Part shown: piece after piece, positions 1-12,127 of the stretch
How the letters are laid out: the number at the start of each line of letters is the position of its first letter
Numbering within the stretch: position 1 is the first letter of the stretch
Assembly (NCBI RefSeq): GCF_030384665.1
Contig: NC_083675.1
Coordinates: forward strand, 1,794,001 to 1,858,000
From: Lodderomyces elongisporus
Taxonomy: Eukaryota > Ascomycota > Pichiomycetes > Serinales > Debaryomycetaceae
Length of the DNA stretch: 64,000 bases
Direction: 5' to 3'
Position numbers and translations under genes: made by a program
Notes under the pieces: model-generated
The model's database searches: none
The model's input: the letters and a program-made list of their open reading frames with translations, nothing else
Told to the model about the DNA's origin: nothing

Positions 1-837
1 CATCTTAATGTTCAGTTCGTTTATGTATATGTATATCTAGACTTTTTTGCCAGTTTATATTTATATTTTTTTTATTTGCAAATTTTCATTTTACTCTGAA
101 GAGAGTTATAATAACATTAATAGTATTAATAATAAATAATCGATCCCTAAGGTTCTTTTTTCAACGGCTTGATCAAATTGTAGTGATATAAAGTATGTTG
201 GATTGTGGAAAAACAAGATGATTTCAAAAAGAAAGAAGAAAAGGGAATATTGATTCAAGGTTGAGGCTATGGTGTCAACATCTACTAAAATAGAAGGAAT
301 ATGAATTTATTTTAACGAGTGGGAGAGTCGGTGGGTAGATGCTGGAAAAAGAGGAAAGATTAATGGTGAGACGACCTCACGTGCCCATACACAATTTGCA
401 TATGAATAAATTGAAGTTTCATGAAGTTTATAAACTATACAAGCATTATGGGCTTCGTGAGGTGAAGAAAAAAAAAATGATATCGAAAGTTTTGACTGAT
501 GGGGTAAAGATAGGGGAAGAAAGCAAAAATCCTGGATATTGATTTGTGAAAGTTTGAAAAATGAGATCAGTCTTGGTTTTGGTAGTGGAACTGAAATCAG
601 AGAAACCCGATTGCATTTTAGCTCTAGCCAATCTTTCTCCCAATCTCATTTCCCATCCCCTCTTCCCATGGAACAATATGTTCATGATATTTTTTAGTTG
701 TTCTTTTTGTTCTATATATTTTCGTTTCTCATTTTCCATTTTCCATTTTTTTTTGGTTTCTACATGTCTTCAGTCATCTGTCCTGCATTCTTCAATTCAT
801 TACTCATCATTTATTTACAAGTTCTATAAACAATAAA
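1..837. other. Intergenic, no gene recognised
   Basis: AT-rich sequence between the window edge and the 3' end of MRPL51. The short ORFs here (for example 339-542) are rich in Lys and homopolymers and match nothing I know. A CACGTG E-box lies at 378-383. Its target gene, if any, would be outside the window. Confidence 0.6.
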
Positions 838-1266
838 TTATATCTTATACCTGTGGTCCTTCGGCACATGCAAAGGCGACCAAATACCTCTTACCGATTC
901 GTTTTGCGATACAACTTTGTGGTTGTTTTTGAACAACTCATTGCCCGAACGTTGTATATACTCTGAGATCTTATTCAAGATTTGTCCCTCATTCAAATTT
1001 TTAACTTCGATTTCACTCACGGTTTGTTTTGCGTTATTGTAATGGAAAACTAACTTTGGGTGGCCTGGGTTTCTCTTGATTTCAAAAACTGTATGTGGCT
1101 TTTCCTTTGCCAAATGGTTCAATTTGCCCAGTGTTAAAAGTTGACGAAGCCCATTCGAAGAACCTCCCCAGTTGCAGTATTGTAACACGACTTTGCTGCA
1201 TGGTTGCACGTATGCACCTACCCCATTACGAGCTATGGATAACTTTGGAATGGCTTTCACTGGCAT
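838..1266 (-). CDS. MRPL51: Mitochondrial large-subunit ribosomal protein mL43 (Mrpl51)
   Basis: The product (142 aa) is a structural protein of the mitochondrial large ribosomal subunit, of the L51/S25/CI-B8 thioredoxin-like family. The diagnostic CNWGGSS motif is at residues 31-37, after an N-terminus ([20 protein letters not shown]) that resembles yeast Mrpl51. The C-terminus carries the conserved [10 protein letters not shown] motif. The length matches the roughly 140-aa yeast protein. The frame stays open a few codons upstream through a TTG, but the first ATG (1266) begins exactly where the family begins, so I chose it. The protein is imported into mitochondria; these small proteins often lack a long cleavable presequence. 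No intron is needed. Confidence 0.95.
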   Translation of the reverse strand: MPVKAIPKLSIARNGVGAYVQPCSKVVLQYCNWGGSSNGLRQLLTLGKLNHLAKEKPHTVFEIKRNPGHPKLVFHYNNAKQTVSEIEVKNLNEGQILNKISEYIQRSGNELFKNNHKVVSQNESVRGIWSPLHVPKDHRYKI

Positions 1267-2124
1267 GATGATCTGTGGAATCAAAAATCTAAAAAGGAAA
1301 GTAAACTAAGCAACTGGATGATTGAACAAAACAAAAAGTTGAATAAAGAACAAATAAAGAAAGAAAGAAGGAATGAAGGGATGGAGGGATGGATATGAAT
1401 ATACCAGGTACTCAAAGTAGTGTTGATGAGACTGTTTGCTAGACCGTGAATATTAGAATTCTGGTCTTTTTTTGGTTCCTAGATTCCCATTCTATTTTCT
1501 GTTTCCTTGCAAATTTTCATAATGCTCAAAAGCAGAAAAAGGAGAAAAAGAGAAAAAGAGAAAAAGAGAAAACGAGAAAATAGATGGTCGTGTAATATGG
1601 TAAAGACAATTTTGATCTTGGATGTGAGGCTCACCTTTTCAGAAAGGACAAGACCTTAGAGAGACAGAGCAAAATTAAGCGCGCTCTTTCTCTGCCATCA
1701 GTTGCCCATTTGAGCCATGAAAGAAAAAAAGAAATTTTGTTTCTTATTTTTATTATTATTATTATTTTAATTAATTTTGTGGTGGTGTTAGTGGTGGTGG
1801 TATATATTGTTTTGAATGAGTAAGCATTTTACAAAAGAGTCATCGTCAACATGTTGCCAAAGTTCCCGCAGATTCCACCTTAAGTTTGCCATGAGTACTT
1901 TAAAAATGCTGAGCTTCTACATATTTACAAATTACTACATTGCCAGAGCTTAGTCGAGTATCCAAATTGCTTCTAAAAAAATCACAAATTATAACCATAT
2001 TAAACTTCTCCAACTCTAATTGTATACAGAACTAAAAAAAACCTATTTGTATCATCACTTAAACGACTTGTAAAACTAATACAACAACCAACAATTACCA
2101 CCTCAAATTTAACTCTGTGCAACT
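1267..2124. other. Intergenic, promoter of MRPL51
   Basis: An 0.86-kb gap between two minus-strand genes. It holds an imperfect A-rich GAGAAAAA repeat at about 1535-1580 and a short GGTGGTG-rich stretch near 1780-1800. No coding signal was seen. Confidence 0.6.
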
Positions 2125-3105
2125 CTAATTCTTAATCTCGCACAAGCTTTTATCAGCATTAAAACTGGTGATTATAAACTTCGATCCAAATGTAACATTC
2201 TTTTCTTTTCGCTCTAATGAAACACTTTTGTCGTTCATAATTGGGCTAACAGTTTCTTTGGTAGCTACTGGTACTTGGCGAGGCATCCCTCTTACATTAC
2301 TTTCATTTATTCTTGTTGCTGTTATTGATGATGATGAGGAGGAAGGGGATGAAGAAGTCAAAGATGATGATGATGGTACTGCGAGTGGTGGTGAAGTTGT
2401 ATTCAATCTATAATTCAGATTGAGCAACAAAGGTGGTAATGTCACCAAACCACAAATATTCTCTGTACTTGCCAAGGGACTTTGAAGTTTAGCTTCTTTG
2501 AAATTAGGTGATTGTTTGGGACTGGGGTATGGATTGTACACTACTGTAGGTTTGATTTCTGGCGATGCGGGCGGCGATGTCAATAATGACTTGATATCAC
2601 ATTTCTTGTACGAAACTGGCAGAGTATGCTGCGAAACTTGACTCAGTTGTGTACAAGGTTTCACCATCTTCAACTCGGGCGTTTTTGGACCTTCGGCCAA
2701 TTCACTTGTAGAAGAACTTTGCTTCTCCATTGAAGATGCTTGGCTCTTGATTGTGGAATTAATGTTAGTTTCTGGCCAACAGCATTCTAAAAAGTTTCTC
2801 GTACAAGCTTGACATTTACCATTGACTTTATCCTCATCACACTTTTTCTTTCTCTTGCGACATGTAAAACATCCAGTCTTTGTCCTCCTCTTGATTGGAG
2901 CAGTGCTATCGTTTGTGTGATCCTTTACACCTGACCCGTTGGCAGTTGACTTTTTCGCTTTCGTAATCTTGTTCTGGTTCTGCCTCCTGCTAGTAGTTGC
3001 GAGTATCAGCAGTGAAGCTTTCTTCTGTGACAAACATGGTGTTGTAGTTGTTGGTTTGACAGAAATGTTGAGTACCTGCTGGTACGATCTATAGTTGGTC
3101 TCCAT
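2125..3105 (-). CDS. Zn(II)2Cys6 transcription factor, short
   Basis: A 326-aa protein with a fungal binuclear zinc cluster near the middle of its N-terminal half. The six cysteines are C79, C82, C89, C98, C101 and C108 (spacing 2-6-8-2-6), embedded in the basic run RKRKKK typical of DNA recognition. The N-terminal flank is basic. The C-terminal half is Ser/Thr/Pro-rich with a long serine run, and I see no fungal-specific transcription-factor middle homology region, so this is a short member of the family. The most likely role is sequence-specific binding to CGG-type sites in the nucleus. I cannot assign it to a named regulator. JLP1 lies next door on the same strand, but nothing in the sequence shows regulation between them. 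Confidence 0.85.
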   Translation of the reverse strand: METNYRSYQQVLNISVKPTTTTPCLSQKKASLLILATTSRRQNQNKITKAKKSTANGSGVKDHTNDSTAPIKRRTKTGCFTCRKRKKKCDEDKVNGKCQACTRNFLECCWPETNINSTIKSQASSMEKQSSSTSELAEGPKTPELKMVKPCTQLSQVSQHTLPVSYKKCDIKSLLTSPPASPEIKPTVVYNPYPSPKQSPNFKEAKLQSPLASTENICGLVTLPPLLLNLNYRLNTTSPPLAVPSSSSLTSSSPSSSSSSITATRINESNVRGMPRQVPVATKETVSPIMNDKSVSLERKEKNVTFGSKFIITSFNADKSLCEIKN

Positions 3106-4323
3106 TCTCTTTTACTTTAATTTTAATTTTAGTTTAATTTATATTATTCTTTAATGGAAAGCAACAATTTATCTTCTGATTAATAGATAAAGTAAAGTTG
3201 TTTGGTGGAAGAATGTCAAAATGAAAAAAAAAGAACCGTGAATCAGTTTTCTTTTCAAAATAATATCAAATTGAATAAAACAAAGAAAGAAGGAAGAAAA
3301 GATGGAGGAATGAAGAAGAAGAAGAAGAAGAAGAAGAAGAAGAAGAAGAAGAAGAAAAAAAATTTTAGAAATCTAGAAATGAAACCAAAATGAAATTGAA
3401 AACAAGTTGATATAAATCAGGTTTTCAAGAAGAGGAAACTTTTTCACATCTTACATCCCTACACTCGGTATATATGGCATTGACGAACAAATAGTGAATG
3501 TTCTTATTGACTGGGGGCGAGGCGAGGGGAAGGAGAGGATATACAAGTAAATGTTTTCTGTTCACCAAAATGGTTCATTTTTATTATTTTATTATTTTAT
3601 TATTTTTATTATTATTATTTTTTGACGCAATGCATAAAAGCTGTCTCTGTTCGACAACTGAAGGCGATGGTGGGCAAACGCGCTTGTCTGTTTTCGGTAA
3701 TATATATCGAGAAACAACTACTACCACTTGGTGCCACACCTCGAAAGTGAAATTTTGCCAAAAAAATACAGTAATGCCAAACAGCAACTGAAAACGAGCA
3801 ACACTATTTTTTTTTAATTTTTTTTATTTCTTTTTTTCTTTTGTTTTTCTCACTGCTTTTATCAAAATACGGAAACTAATACAGAGCAAAGCAGAAAGAG
3901 AAAGAAAAGAAGAAGGAGCAGGTCACGTGTCAATACAGTATTAAAATTTATAGAGAGTTTTTTTTTTTAATCCATTCACTCTCCCCAAAAAAAAAAAAAA
4001 AAGAAATAACGAAAAAATATTATCAGAAATGGAAACGGAAATGGAAAGAGAGGAAAGAAAAATTCACAATAAGTTTTATTCTTTGTCTCCATTTGACTCT
4101 GCATGGAGAATCTGAAAAGAGAAAAAAAAGAGACAAAGAAATAAATTGTAGAAAAATGGAAATTAACTGCGAACAAAAATGGAATAGAAGTTTTTTTTTA
4201 TATTCAAATGGAAACAAAACGGTAAATGCATACATATATATATAATCAGTAAGTTTCTTTTCTTCTCCTTTCTTTTTCTTTTTCTTTTCAATTTTTCATT
4301 TTTTTTTTGGGAAAAAGCACCAT
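3106..4323. other. Intergenic, promoter of the Zn-cluster gene
   Basis: A 1.2-kb gap with an (AAG)n microsatellite at 3311-3355, poly-T and poly-A runs near 3958-4005, and a CACGTG box at 3924-3929. ORFs here are low complexity only. Confidence 0.6.
3924..3929. promoter_or_regulatory. CACGTG E-box (Cbf1-type)
   Basis: A palindromic CACGTG (context GGTCACGTGTC) about 0.8 kb upstream of the Zn-cluster gene and just beyond the 3' end of JLP1. Centromere-binding factor 1 binds this core in yeasts. Its function here is inferred and weak because of the distance. Confidence 0.35.
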
Positions 4324-5490
4324 TTAATCGATAGGTTTGATACCTCTCAAGGCTTGCTCTAAATCACCAGGTGTATACTCCTCCTTGTTCAAATCTTCAA
4401 GTTTAGCTATTGGACGCTCACCCAACACACTTATCCTGTAAGCGTGTCTTACTTCGCCATCCTCAGTGTCAAAAGTAGCAGTGTGTGAGACGCCGCTGTT
4501 GTGGAACAATGCAACTTTGTTTCTTCTACCTCCTTCCCAATTGACACGCAATTGTAAATCTTGGCTTCTCTCAATAACATCGTACAAAAAGTTCAACAAG
4601 TATTCACTTTCCTCTTTCTTCAATTCCACAATTCTTCTGCCAAATGCTCTGTTGACATAGATGGACTTTTCGCCAGTAACAGGGTCCAACCTAATCAATG
4701 GGTGGATGTTTGACACAGCTTTTCTTCTTTCAATACCACCTTGGAAAGTCGAGTTTGCAGCTTGGTCCTCGCTTGTATGCAAAACATGCAAACCTTCCAA
4801 TCTCTGCTGCATAGCAGGAGACAATCTTCTATACGCCTCTGCAGTATCGGCAAATACAGTGTCACCACCATCGCCACTCTCCAACACTTGGAAAACCGTG
4901 AATCTGCTTGGTGTCAACTCATAAGTCACATCACTGTGCCAGCCAGTGTTTGTGGTTCTTTCTCTAAAAATCCTCTCCAATTCACCCTTTTCAGGTCTCC
5001 TGTAAGTAATGTGCAATTCTGGGTGACCCTTGGGCGAACCAGAACTAGGGTGAATGTGCAAAGGTCCGAAATATTTTCCAAACTCAACTGCAAAACCTGG
5101 TCCATGGCTGGCAAAATCTTGGTCATTGAACAAGAGCACTTTTCTTTGGGCCAACAACAATGCCAACTCATCTTTTCCGGCATCATTCAATTGAGATAAT
5201 TGAATACCATCAACCTCAGTACCAAACTTGGGTGTGATTCTCGTGATCTTATGATCACCGCCTTTGGGGAACAAATTTGGGAAGTCGGGGTCAGCACGAG
5301 AAGCTGGATCAATGTACTTGTGGAATCTTAATGGTGGGTACTTTTGTCTTGGATCCCAAGAAGGTAAAAAGTCTGGGAACTTGGCCTGAACTCTGTTGTG
5401 TTCATTGATCACCAAAACTCCATCTTCGTCAACATCGTCAACATCCTTGTTGTAATGGATATCTGAATTGCCAAATTTTCTTTCAACCAT
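4324..5490 (-). CDS. JLP1: Sulfonate/taurine alpha-ketoglutarate dioxygenase (Jlp1 type)
   Basis: A 388-aa Fe(II)/alpha-ketoglutarate-dependent dioxygenase of the TauD family. Such enzymes hydroxylate sulfonates so that sulfite is released for sulfur assimilation. The HxD iron ligands are H185 and D187 (NTGWHSDVTYE). The distal histidine is H336 (NSGVSHTAT), and the co-substrate arginine is about R352 in the RHAYRIS motif. The length is close to S. cerevisiae Jlp1 (about 410 aa). The ATG at 5490 is the natural start. A CACGTG box at 5968-5973, about 480 bp upstream, fits sulfur-type control through Cbf1 but is only suggestive. CUG-clade yeasts often have several JLP1-like paralogues, so substrate specificity (taurine versus other sulfonates) is not settled by sequence. 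Confidence 0.88.
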   Translation of the reverse strand: MVERKFGNSDIHYNKDVDDVDEDGVLVINEHNRVQAKFPDFLPSWDPRQKYPPLRFHKYIDPASRADPDFPNLFPKGGDHKITRITPKFGTEVDGIQLSQLNDAGKDELALLLAQRKVLLFNDQDFASHGPGFAVEFGKYFGPLHIHPSSGSPKGHPELHITYRRPEKGELERIFRERTTNTGWHSDVTYELTPSRFTVFQVLESGDGGDTVFADTAEAYRRLSPAMQQRLEGLHVLHTSEDQAANSTFQGGIERRKAVSNIHPLIRLDPVTGEKSIYVNRAFGRRIVELKKEESEYLLNFLYDVIERSQDLQLRVNWEGGRRNKVALFHNSGVSHTATFDTEDGEVRHAYRISVLGERPIAKLEDLNKEEYTPGDLEQALRGIKPID

Positions 5491-5967
5491 TTGTATTACT
5501 TTTCTTTTAAATGCTTTTTATGTGATTGTTATTTTTCTTTTGTTCTTGTCTTTTTATCCTTTTATCTTTTCTGCTTCTTTTGTGAGAATAGAAATAAAGA
5601 TTGGAGATAGAAATATAAATATAAATAGAAATTAAAAGCCCAGATGGAAGATAAAGATGAAAATGAAAATGAAGATGAAAATCTACCGATATTTATAATA
5701 TTCACATCTCATGGATCGGGTCAACAAAATACCTCTGGACCGGAATTATCACATCATCATCATCAAGGAATTTGCTCAACATTAACTCCACACTTTGTAG
5801 ATAATCAACTGATATCTACCTAGTTAAGAGGCTGTGAAAATCAAAAAAACAAAGCACAAAGAAAGAGAAATGGGTGGGGGGGAGAGATTGAAAATATGCA
5901 ATGTGTACTACATTATAGAGTGATGACAAATTGACGCCATAGTTTTGGAGAGATAGCACTCTAGAGT

Positions 5968-5973
5968 CACGTG
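5968..5973. promoter_or_regulatory. CACGTG E-box upstream of JLP1
   Basis: GTCACGTGC lies about 480 bp upstream of the JLP1 ATG. Cbf1 binding to (R)TCACGTG is established for yeast sulfur-assimilation genes. Its presence before a sulfonate-utilisation gene makes this a credible but untested site. Confidence 0.45.
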
Positions 5974-6063
5974 CGTTTGTTATAACAAAGTCGGCTCGCG
6001 TGAAGTTGTGAAAAAAATGTGCGGGATAAAGAAAGATATGATGACAAATTAGTCTAAATAGGT

Positions 6064-6092
6064 TTGGCTGCTGCTGCTGCTGCTACTACTAC

Positions 6093-6123
<31 letters not shown>
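6064..6123. repeat. Trinucleotide tract (GCT)n(ACT)n
   Basis: A compound trinucleotide microsatellite running from GCT repeats into ACT and AAT repeats in non-coding DNA upstream of JLP1. Confidence 0.8.
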
Positions 6124-7298
6124 GCAGTGGCCTCGGCTCGGGTGTGAAGAAGCGATAGAGGAATAGAGAACAAGCGTTTCATTCTAAGAAACTCTCTTCT
6201 TTTCAATTTGTTTTCAACAAGTGACATGATAAGCACATCGGGCCAGTATCCGAACACAGATTGTTATTGCTTTTCTGCGTTGGTTGTAAAAGACTCTAAT
6301 ACAATATTTTTTAGATAAATTGTATTGCGTAATGAACAAGGTAAGAGCAGAAGAAACAAAGAGAGAGAAAAAGAGAAACAGACACCAAATCTAATAGTTG
6401 TTGGTGTAATCTTTACGTACTAAATTTTGTGATGATATTGCAACCAATTTTTCGATAAAGATGAAAATCAAAATAACGAAACGAGCAAAAAAAAACAAAA
6501 AAACAAAAAGATAATAGAACAAAGACATTTAACATACAAATACATGTTGAGACTTGGAAATTCTACGAAATCATCAATTGACAAGGAGTGTTTGCATGTA
6601 TAATCAACTTTCTAGATCATTTACAACGGGTTTGAACTAATGGTGTATATTCTGAGAAAAAAAAAACTGTTTAAAAATTGACATTTCACACGACTTGAAG
6701 ATTGAATCGAAGCCAATCGTCACTGCTTTTCCTTTTCTTCCTTTTTTTCTATAGATCAACTGCAGTTAAGCCTAAAAAGTCTTTTTTTTTGCTGAATAGA
6801 GAAAAAATGAGCCACAGTTTAAAAATTTCAACATATAAACACGGAATTGACTATTTTGACGACAAAGCTGAAAATTTAAAAATAAAAGAAATTGTTGAAG
6901 TGATACGACATAACAAACAGTGAATTCAATTAGTACAATCAGCAGTACACGACTAGCATTAACAAATCAAAAAAATAAAAATAAAAAAAAAAGAATTGAG
7001 AAATCATGGATTGGAATGAACTTGCATCTAACGGTTATAATCAAGTATAAAATTATGGAGAGAAAGAGAGAGAGTCTATGTGAGAAAGCCAGAAACAAGG
7101 TACAAGAAGGATGCTAATCCTAATAAATCACAATACAATAGAGAGGAAACTTAGGATAAAAATTTGAAATTGCGGAATTTATTATTAAATGTACTTATAT
7201 TAAGATCAAATAATCCTCATCTTTCCCTCTCCCTCAACATACAAACTCTTTCTTACTATCCACATTCTATCAAATAATCTTACAAGCAAACTATAAAA

Positions 7299-10200
7299 TC
7301 AAGCGTTATCTAACAAGTAATTCGTAGCCGCTTCCAAATCCCCATTGTGATCTTTTAAAGCTTCAATAGCTGTAGTTTCTTCAAACCCCATTCCAACCAA
7401 TTCTTGCACCGCAAAGTTTGTTTTTGGATCAAAATCTGGCGATGCAGGGAAATCACCGGGAATTGTAGTACTTGATTCAAGTTGCTCAGACTGTGACTGC
7501 GGTGACTGAGTTCCTGCCACATTACTAAGCTCTTTTTCTGTCTCTTCTGTTGCCAGCGGCTGGGAATTGCCAAACCCTGCAAATAGTTGTTCCCACTCAT
7601 CGTTATCAGCAGAGCCAGAAATTGGTGCAGATCCATCATTACCAACGCCACCAGCGCCAATGGAGCCACCAAAATTAGGTGCGTTTGAGTTTGTGAACTC
7701 GTTATTAAATTTAACATCGTCCTTGTAAAACTCATCATCACCAGCATTATCAAATTGTGCATCCTCCAAATTGTCAAACTCATCATCAAAAAACTCTTCC
7801 TCATTCAAATTATTGTCATCAACTGCAGCAGGTTCAAGATCAGCAAATTCATCATCATTCAATGTTTCAGACTCGTAAGGTTGATCAGTGCCGCCATTAC
7901 CACCACTATTACCAGCATTGGTACCACCGCTACCACCACTATTACCAGCACTACCAATACCATTTGTTGAAGTACCGTCTCCATTCTCTCTGTAATTATT
8001 TCCAGGTTCTGGTCTTTCGCCTTCTTCATCAGAAGAGTCACTTTCTTGATAATCAAGCTCTCTGATTGGCGGGAACTCCTCCGGTGATCTTGCATCAGCA
8101 GAATTAACCATTTCAAAAGACGAAGAACCTTTATCACTATCACGAGTTTCCTCTTGAACTTGATCAATAGTTTCCCTATCGGAAACATCAATATTGTCAT
8201 CTCTTACAGATAATGCGGCATTGTTCTGAACACTAGATGTCAATGAGTCTGTTCTTTGTACTCCAACGAGCACACCAGGCATTCCTACCATACCCCCGGA
8301 AATTCCTGCAATTCCTGCATTGGCACCGTGTGGATATTGGTATTCCGAACCTGTTGGTGAGGTAATTGGTGTATCAGTTTCAATAGCACGATCTGTGGCG
8401 ACTGAAGATGTAGCGTTAGTTGCGTTGTCGGTACTAGCACCTCCTTCATCAAGTGAAAGTTGTTTCACCTCTTTTGACAAATTGGAAGGCGTTCTAGTCT
8501 GTCTGTCACCAGAACTATTACTAGCACTACTTCTGTTGGTATTAGTATTAGTATTGGTACTAGTATTAGTAACAGTGTTTTCATCATCTCCGCTCATGGT
8601 GGAATCACTCAAGGTGTGTGAAACTGCACTAGCTACTCCACCAATTGCTGCACCCACAGCGGCACCTGCACCTGCTATAAGCCCTGTATTTTCAAGACCG
8701 GCACTTGGCTTGGAAGGTTTGTTTGCATCTAATTCTTTTTTCTTTGCTTCCAACTCCTGCTGCTTCTTAAGCTGGTGTAATCTTTCCGTCTCAGCATTAT
8801 CAATCTCTTGTTGTAATTTCTTATGCAGCTCTTCAATCTCGGCAATCTCACTCTTTAAATCTTGATTTTTAACAATGACCACCTGCACTTGAGATTTCTT
8901 AACAGCTACTTGGTTCTGAATGCCTTGTGCTTGCGACCTAACCTGGGCAAGCTGTTTTTCAAGTTCGCCAGATTCCGCATTTAATGCACCGAGCTTTTCT
9001 TTCAACGAGTTGTTCTCCTTCTGCAAGCTTTCAACAGCCACTTGCTTTTCGTTTAATTCGCTGGAAAGCGAATTGAGCTTAGCCTCAGCAATTGATGCCT
9101 CAGATCTCAATGCCTCGCTTTCCTCTCGAGCCGTGACCAAACTCTCCTCAACCAGTTTTACTTGTGCCACTTCATTTTCGTATGATGCTTTCAAAGTCTT
9201 CAACTTTGATTCGAATTCTTTCTTTGCTGAAAGTATCTTTTGAAGTTCTTGGTCAGCCTTTAATTTCTTATCGTGAAGATTAGTTGTTTGCGTGTGTAAT
9301 GAATTGATTTGGTTTGAAACATTTGCGAGGTCAGAGGATGCTTGAGACAATTGTGCAGAGTGTGCAGGGTCTGCTAACAAATCATTGTTGTTGCTAGATT
9401 GTTGCCATTGCTGTGGTTGCTGTGGTTGCTGTGGTTGCTGTTGCAATTGTGGCGAAGAAGTTTGGGACTCACGACTAATTTCCCTAGCACCAGTTTGCGA
9501 ACCTTTTTTAGGAGGCGGAGGAACATTGCGTAAAGCATCGTAGTTTACAGTTTTTTGTTGCTGCTGCTGTTGCTGCTGTTGCTGTGGTTGAGCCTGAGCT
9601 TGTGCAAGTACGGGGACAGGTGATTTCTGAGGACTACCCTGAGCTGAACTTTGATGTGCAGGTTTAACATCTTCGCCAAGTAAATTGTCATACGCTTTAC
9701 TTTCAGGAACTTCGGAAGGAGAAGGTAAATTTTGCATCAAGGTTTGGCCAAAAGTGGACGTTGGCTTGAAAGAGCCAGTTAGAGTAGAGCGAACTTTAGG
9801 CAACTCAGATTTGGATAGGTCTGAGCTCGAAATCCTTTGTTGCAAATGATGACCCTGGGGTTGTGGTTGTGGTGGGGGCTGTTGCTGTTGATATTGATGT
9901 TGTGGTGATTGTTGCGGTTGTTGCGGTTGTTGCAATTGTTGAGCAGTACTAGGTATTGAGGGAGATGGACTACTGAAAATATCAGCCAAGTCGTCAATTG
10001 AGGACTTTGGTTTCGAATTGTGTTGCTGCAAAGGTGGGGCAGCCAAGGTACTTCCAGAAGCAGAATTTTGTGAAGGTGGGGGGTTTGAAGACGATGTCGT
10101 TGGAGATGGTGCACTCAATGACGAAATCAAGCTGTTTGGTATAACGTTGGGTAAACTCTTGCCCGAAACTTTACGATTAACAAGAAAAAGTGCAATCCCA

Positions 10201-11435
10201 AACTCCAATTTCGTGAAAATTCCTGTGTTTTGAATATCTGCCAAATCCCAAATAAGCGCCAAATCTTGTTGGTCCAACTTCGAAGTCATCAAAAACGAGG
10301 CTACTTGATCGGGGTTCAATTGGCCTGTATTTTCTTTATCCAAATTTGTAAAGATTGAATCATACTGAGCTTTCATTGTTGGTGTAGCTACCCATTCTCC
10401 AACTTGTGGATTTGAAGAGCTAACACGACTCGGAGGGTGACGGATCGCAGTCAGCTGAGAGTGGACAGAAGCACCTGAAGGCTGACGAGACGAGTTCAGA
10501 CGGTGTACTTGAGGATACTGCTGTGGTGGTTGCTGTGGTGGTTGCAGTTGTTGTTGCAATTGTTGTTGCAGTTTCTGCTTGTTTCCTTCTACAGAGCTCC
10601 ATATTGACTCTGGCAAAAATGGTGGTAATTCTCTTACTCTTCCGCTCAATAATCCTTGAATCAAGTGCATTGCAATCACAAACGCACCTACATTCAATGA
10701 ACCCGTGTTGTTTCTATCAACCAAATTCCATATTTGACCCAAAACAGATGTTTGAAGTCTTGCCTTCAAGAAAATATCCTTGGCCTGATTACCATTCAAT
10801 TCACCATTTATGGATCCCACGGTTTTAACAAAAAGTTGCGAAAACTTGTTGAAATCTTGCGGCGACACGGCCGAAAATGATTCTTGAGGAGCTGCTGACT
10901 GCGGAACCGCATTGCTTGGTTGAGTTGAAAGGAAAGAACTGTTTGTAGATTGAGGCTGAATTGTAGCCGATGGAGTACGAGGAATTGGCAAATCAGCAAA
11001 CTTTGGCAACGGGCCAGGAACATCAGCTAAACCGGGTTTAGGATGATTGCCCGCTTGTGTATATCCAATCAATCTCATGGCATAACAAAAACCAAATTGA
11101 TTCAAAAAACCCAAATTGTTTTGATCAGCAATCTGCCATATTTCTCCCAATATTGCTGGTGGTAAGCCAGACTTTTCAAACGTTGATCTGGCATTCTCAC
11201 CAGTAATTACACCGGTATTTTCAGGGTCAAGTGATTTGAATAGTTGCGTATAAAGTGCTTTCTCTTCCGGGTTTAACCCGACTTTAAATGTCGGTTGAGA
11301 GGCTTTCATGAATGTTAGTATTTTTGTTGATTTTGTTTGCAAACATCAAAACTCAAAAAATTAAAGAAGACAAATGAACAAAAAAAAAAAATAGAAATAA
11401 GATTCAAACTCTTACATACGGGCCGGAGAGCTCAT
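7299..11435 (-). CDS. EDE1: Ede1, EH-domain endocytic scaffold (spliced)
   Basis: The coding sequence joins exon 1 (11420-11435, 16 nt) to exon 2 (7299-11302), giving about 1339 aa; S. cerevisiae Ede1 has 1381. Ede1/Eps15 organises early clathrin-coated pit sites at the plasma membrane. Three EH domains are visible (about residues 10-100, 155-245 and 320-410), followed by Gln/Pro-rich linkers (about 450-650), a long coiled coil (about 660-870), a Ser/acidic region and a C-terminal UBA domain (MGFEETTAIEAL) that binds ubiquitin. The uninterrupted frame would start inside the intron. Splicing GTATGT to TACTAAC...AAAG instead gives MSSPAPSQPTFKVG, a clean start to the first EH domain. The gene is divergent from GAR1 across about 0.7 kb. 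Confidence 0.93.
11303..11419 (-). other. EDE1: Predicted intron in EDE1 (117 nt)
   Basis: On the minus strand the 5' site is GTATGTAAG (from 11419), the branch site is a perfect TACTAAC (11314-11320) and the acceptor is AAAG ending at 11303, 11 nt after the branch box. The junction keeps frame (phase 1): codon 6 is C|CC. Exon 1 encodes only five full codons. Confidence 0.9.
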
Positions 11436-12127
11436 GTTGGTTCAATGAAATGTAGAGTACGATAAATGTTTTAAATAAAAAAATAAAAGATTCAAGAATC
11501 GATTTCACAATTGCTTATTGAAGTAAATTAGTATATGTTTAAATGGTAGTTAATAGATGTTTGTAAGACGAGCTCAGAATCGGATTGCTTGTGACCACCC
11601 CCCTCCCTTTGAGTGTTTTTAGTTTTTCGCCTCCTACTGTTTTTTCTTTCTTTTGCCCTTTTTTAGTTCTCCCATTATTTCCGTCGTTCTCCTAATACCG
11701 ACATTGGTTCCACAATAGAGAATAGTAATTTCTGTGCGGCTCACTATTTATTGCAAGATTTACTGGATTCGGTAACAGTTAGCACGCAAATGGATTGGGA
11801 GTAGGACCAAATACACGACTTAGTTAAGTATACTATTTACCTAATTTCTTATGTAATATACATGGTGAATATTTTTTCAAATTCTAATGTAGTTTTTCAC
11901 CGAGCGCAAAGAGAAGGAAGAAAAAAAAAAAAGTAAAAGACAGATAGAGAGAGAGTGTGTGTGTGTGAGAGAGAAGAGGGAAGAGCAAAAAGGAAAGAGG
12001 GAAGAGAATAAACATTGTTTTGAAAACAAATTATATTCATTAAACAAGAAGATTCACAACTAGAAATCTTTCTTTTTTTTCTTAGCTGACCGTAAAGGCA
12101 AACTAGTCAATAATTATAACAACAACA
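11436..12127. other. Divergent EDE1/GAR1 promoter region
   Basis: About 0.7 kb between divergent start codons, with a GA/GT-rich tract at 11941-11990. No ORF of note. Confidence 0.6.

Larger units (their letters stand above)
5491..7298. other. Long intergenic region, no gene recognised
   Basis: A 1.8-kb gap between JLP1 and EDE1, both on the minus strand. It contains a GCT/ACT/AAT trinucleotide tract at 6064-6123, a CACGTG box at 5968-5973 and many poly-A runs. ORFs at 6702-7117 are Lys/Asn-rich and unconvincing. Confidence 0.55.

Noticed and set aside
339..542. 67-aa ORF at the left edge
   Set aside because: Lys-rich, no recognisable domain, and it lies in AT-rich DNA where such ORFs are expected by chance.
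6702..7117. Two consecutive small ORFs upstream of JLP1/EDE1
   Set aside because: Phe/Lys/Asn-rich translations of homopolymer tracts with no conserved features.
7355..8200. ORFs overlapping EDE1 in other frames
   Set aside because: They are frame shadows of the EDE1 coding region, created by its repetitive GAT/CAG codons.
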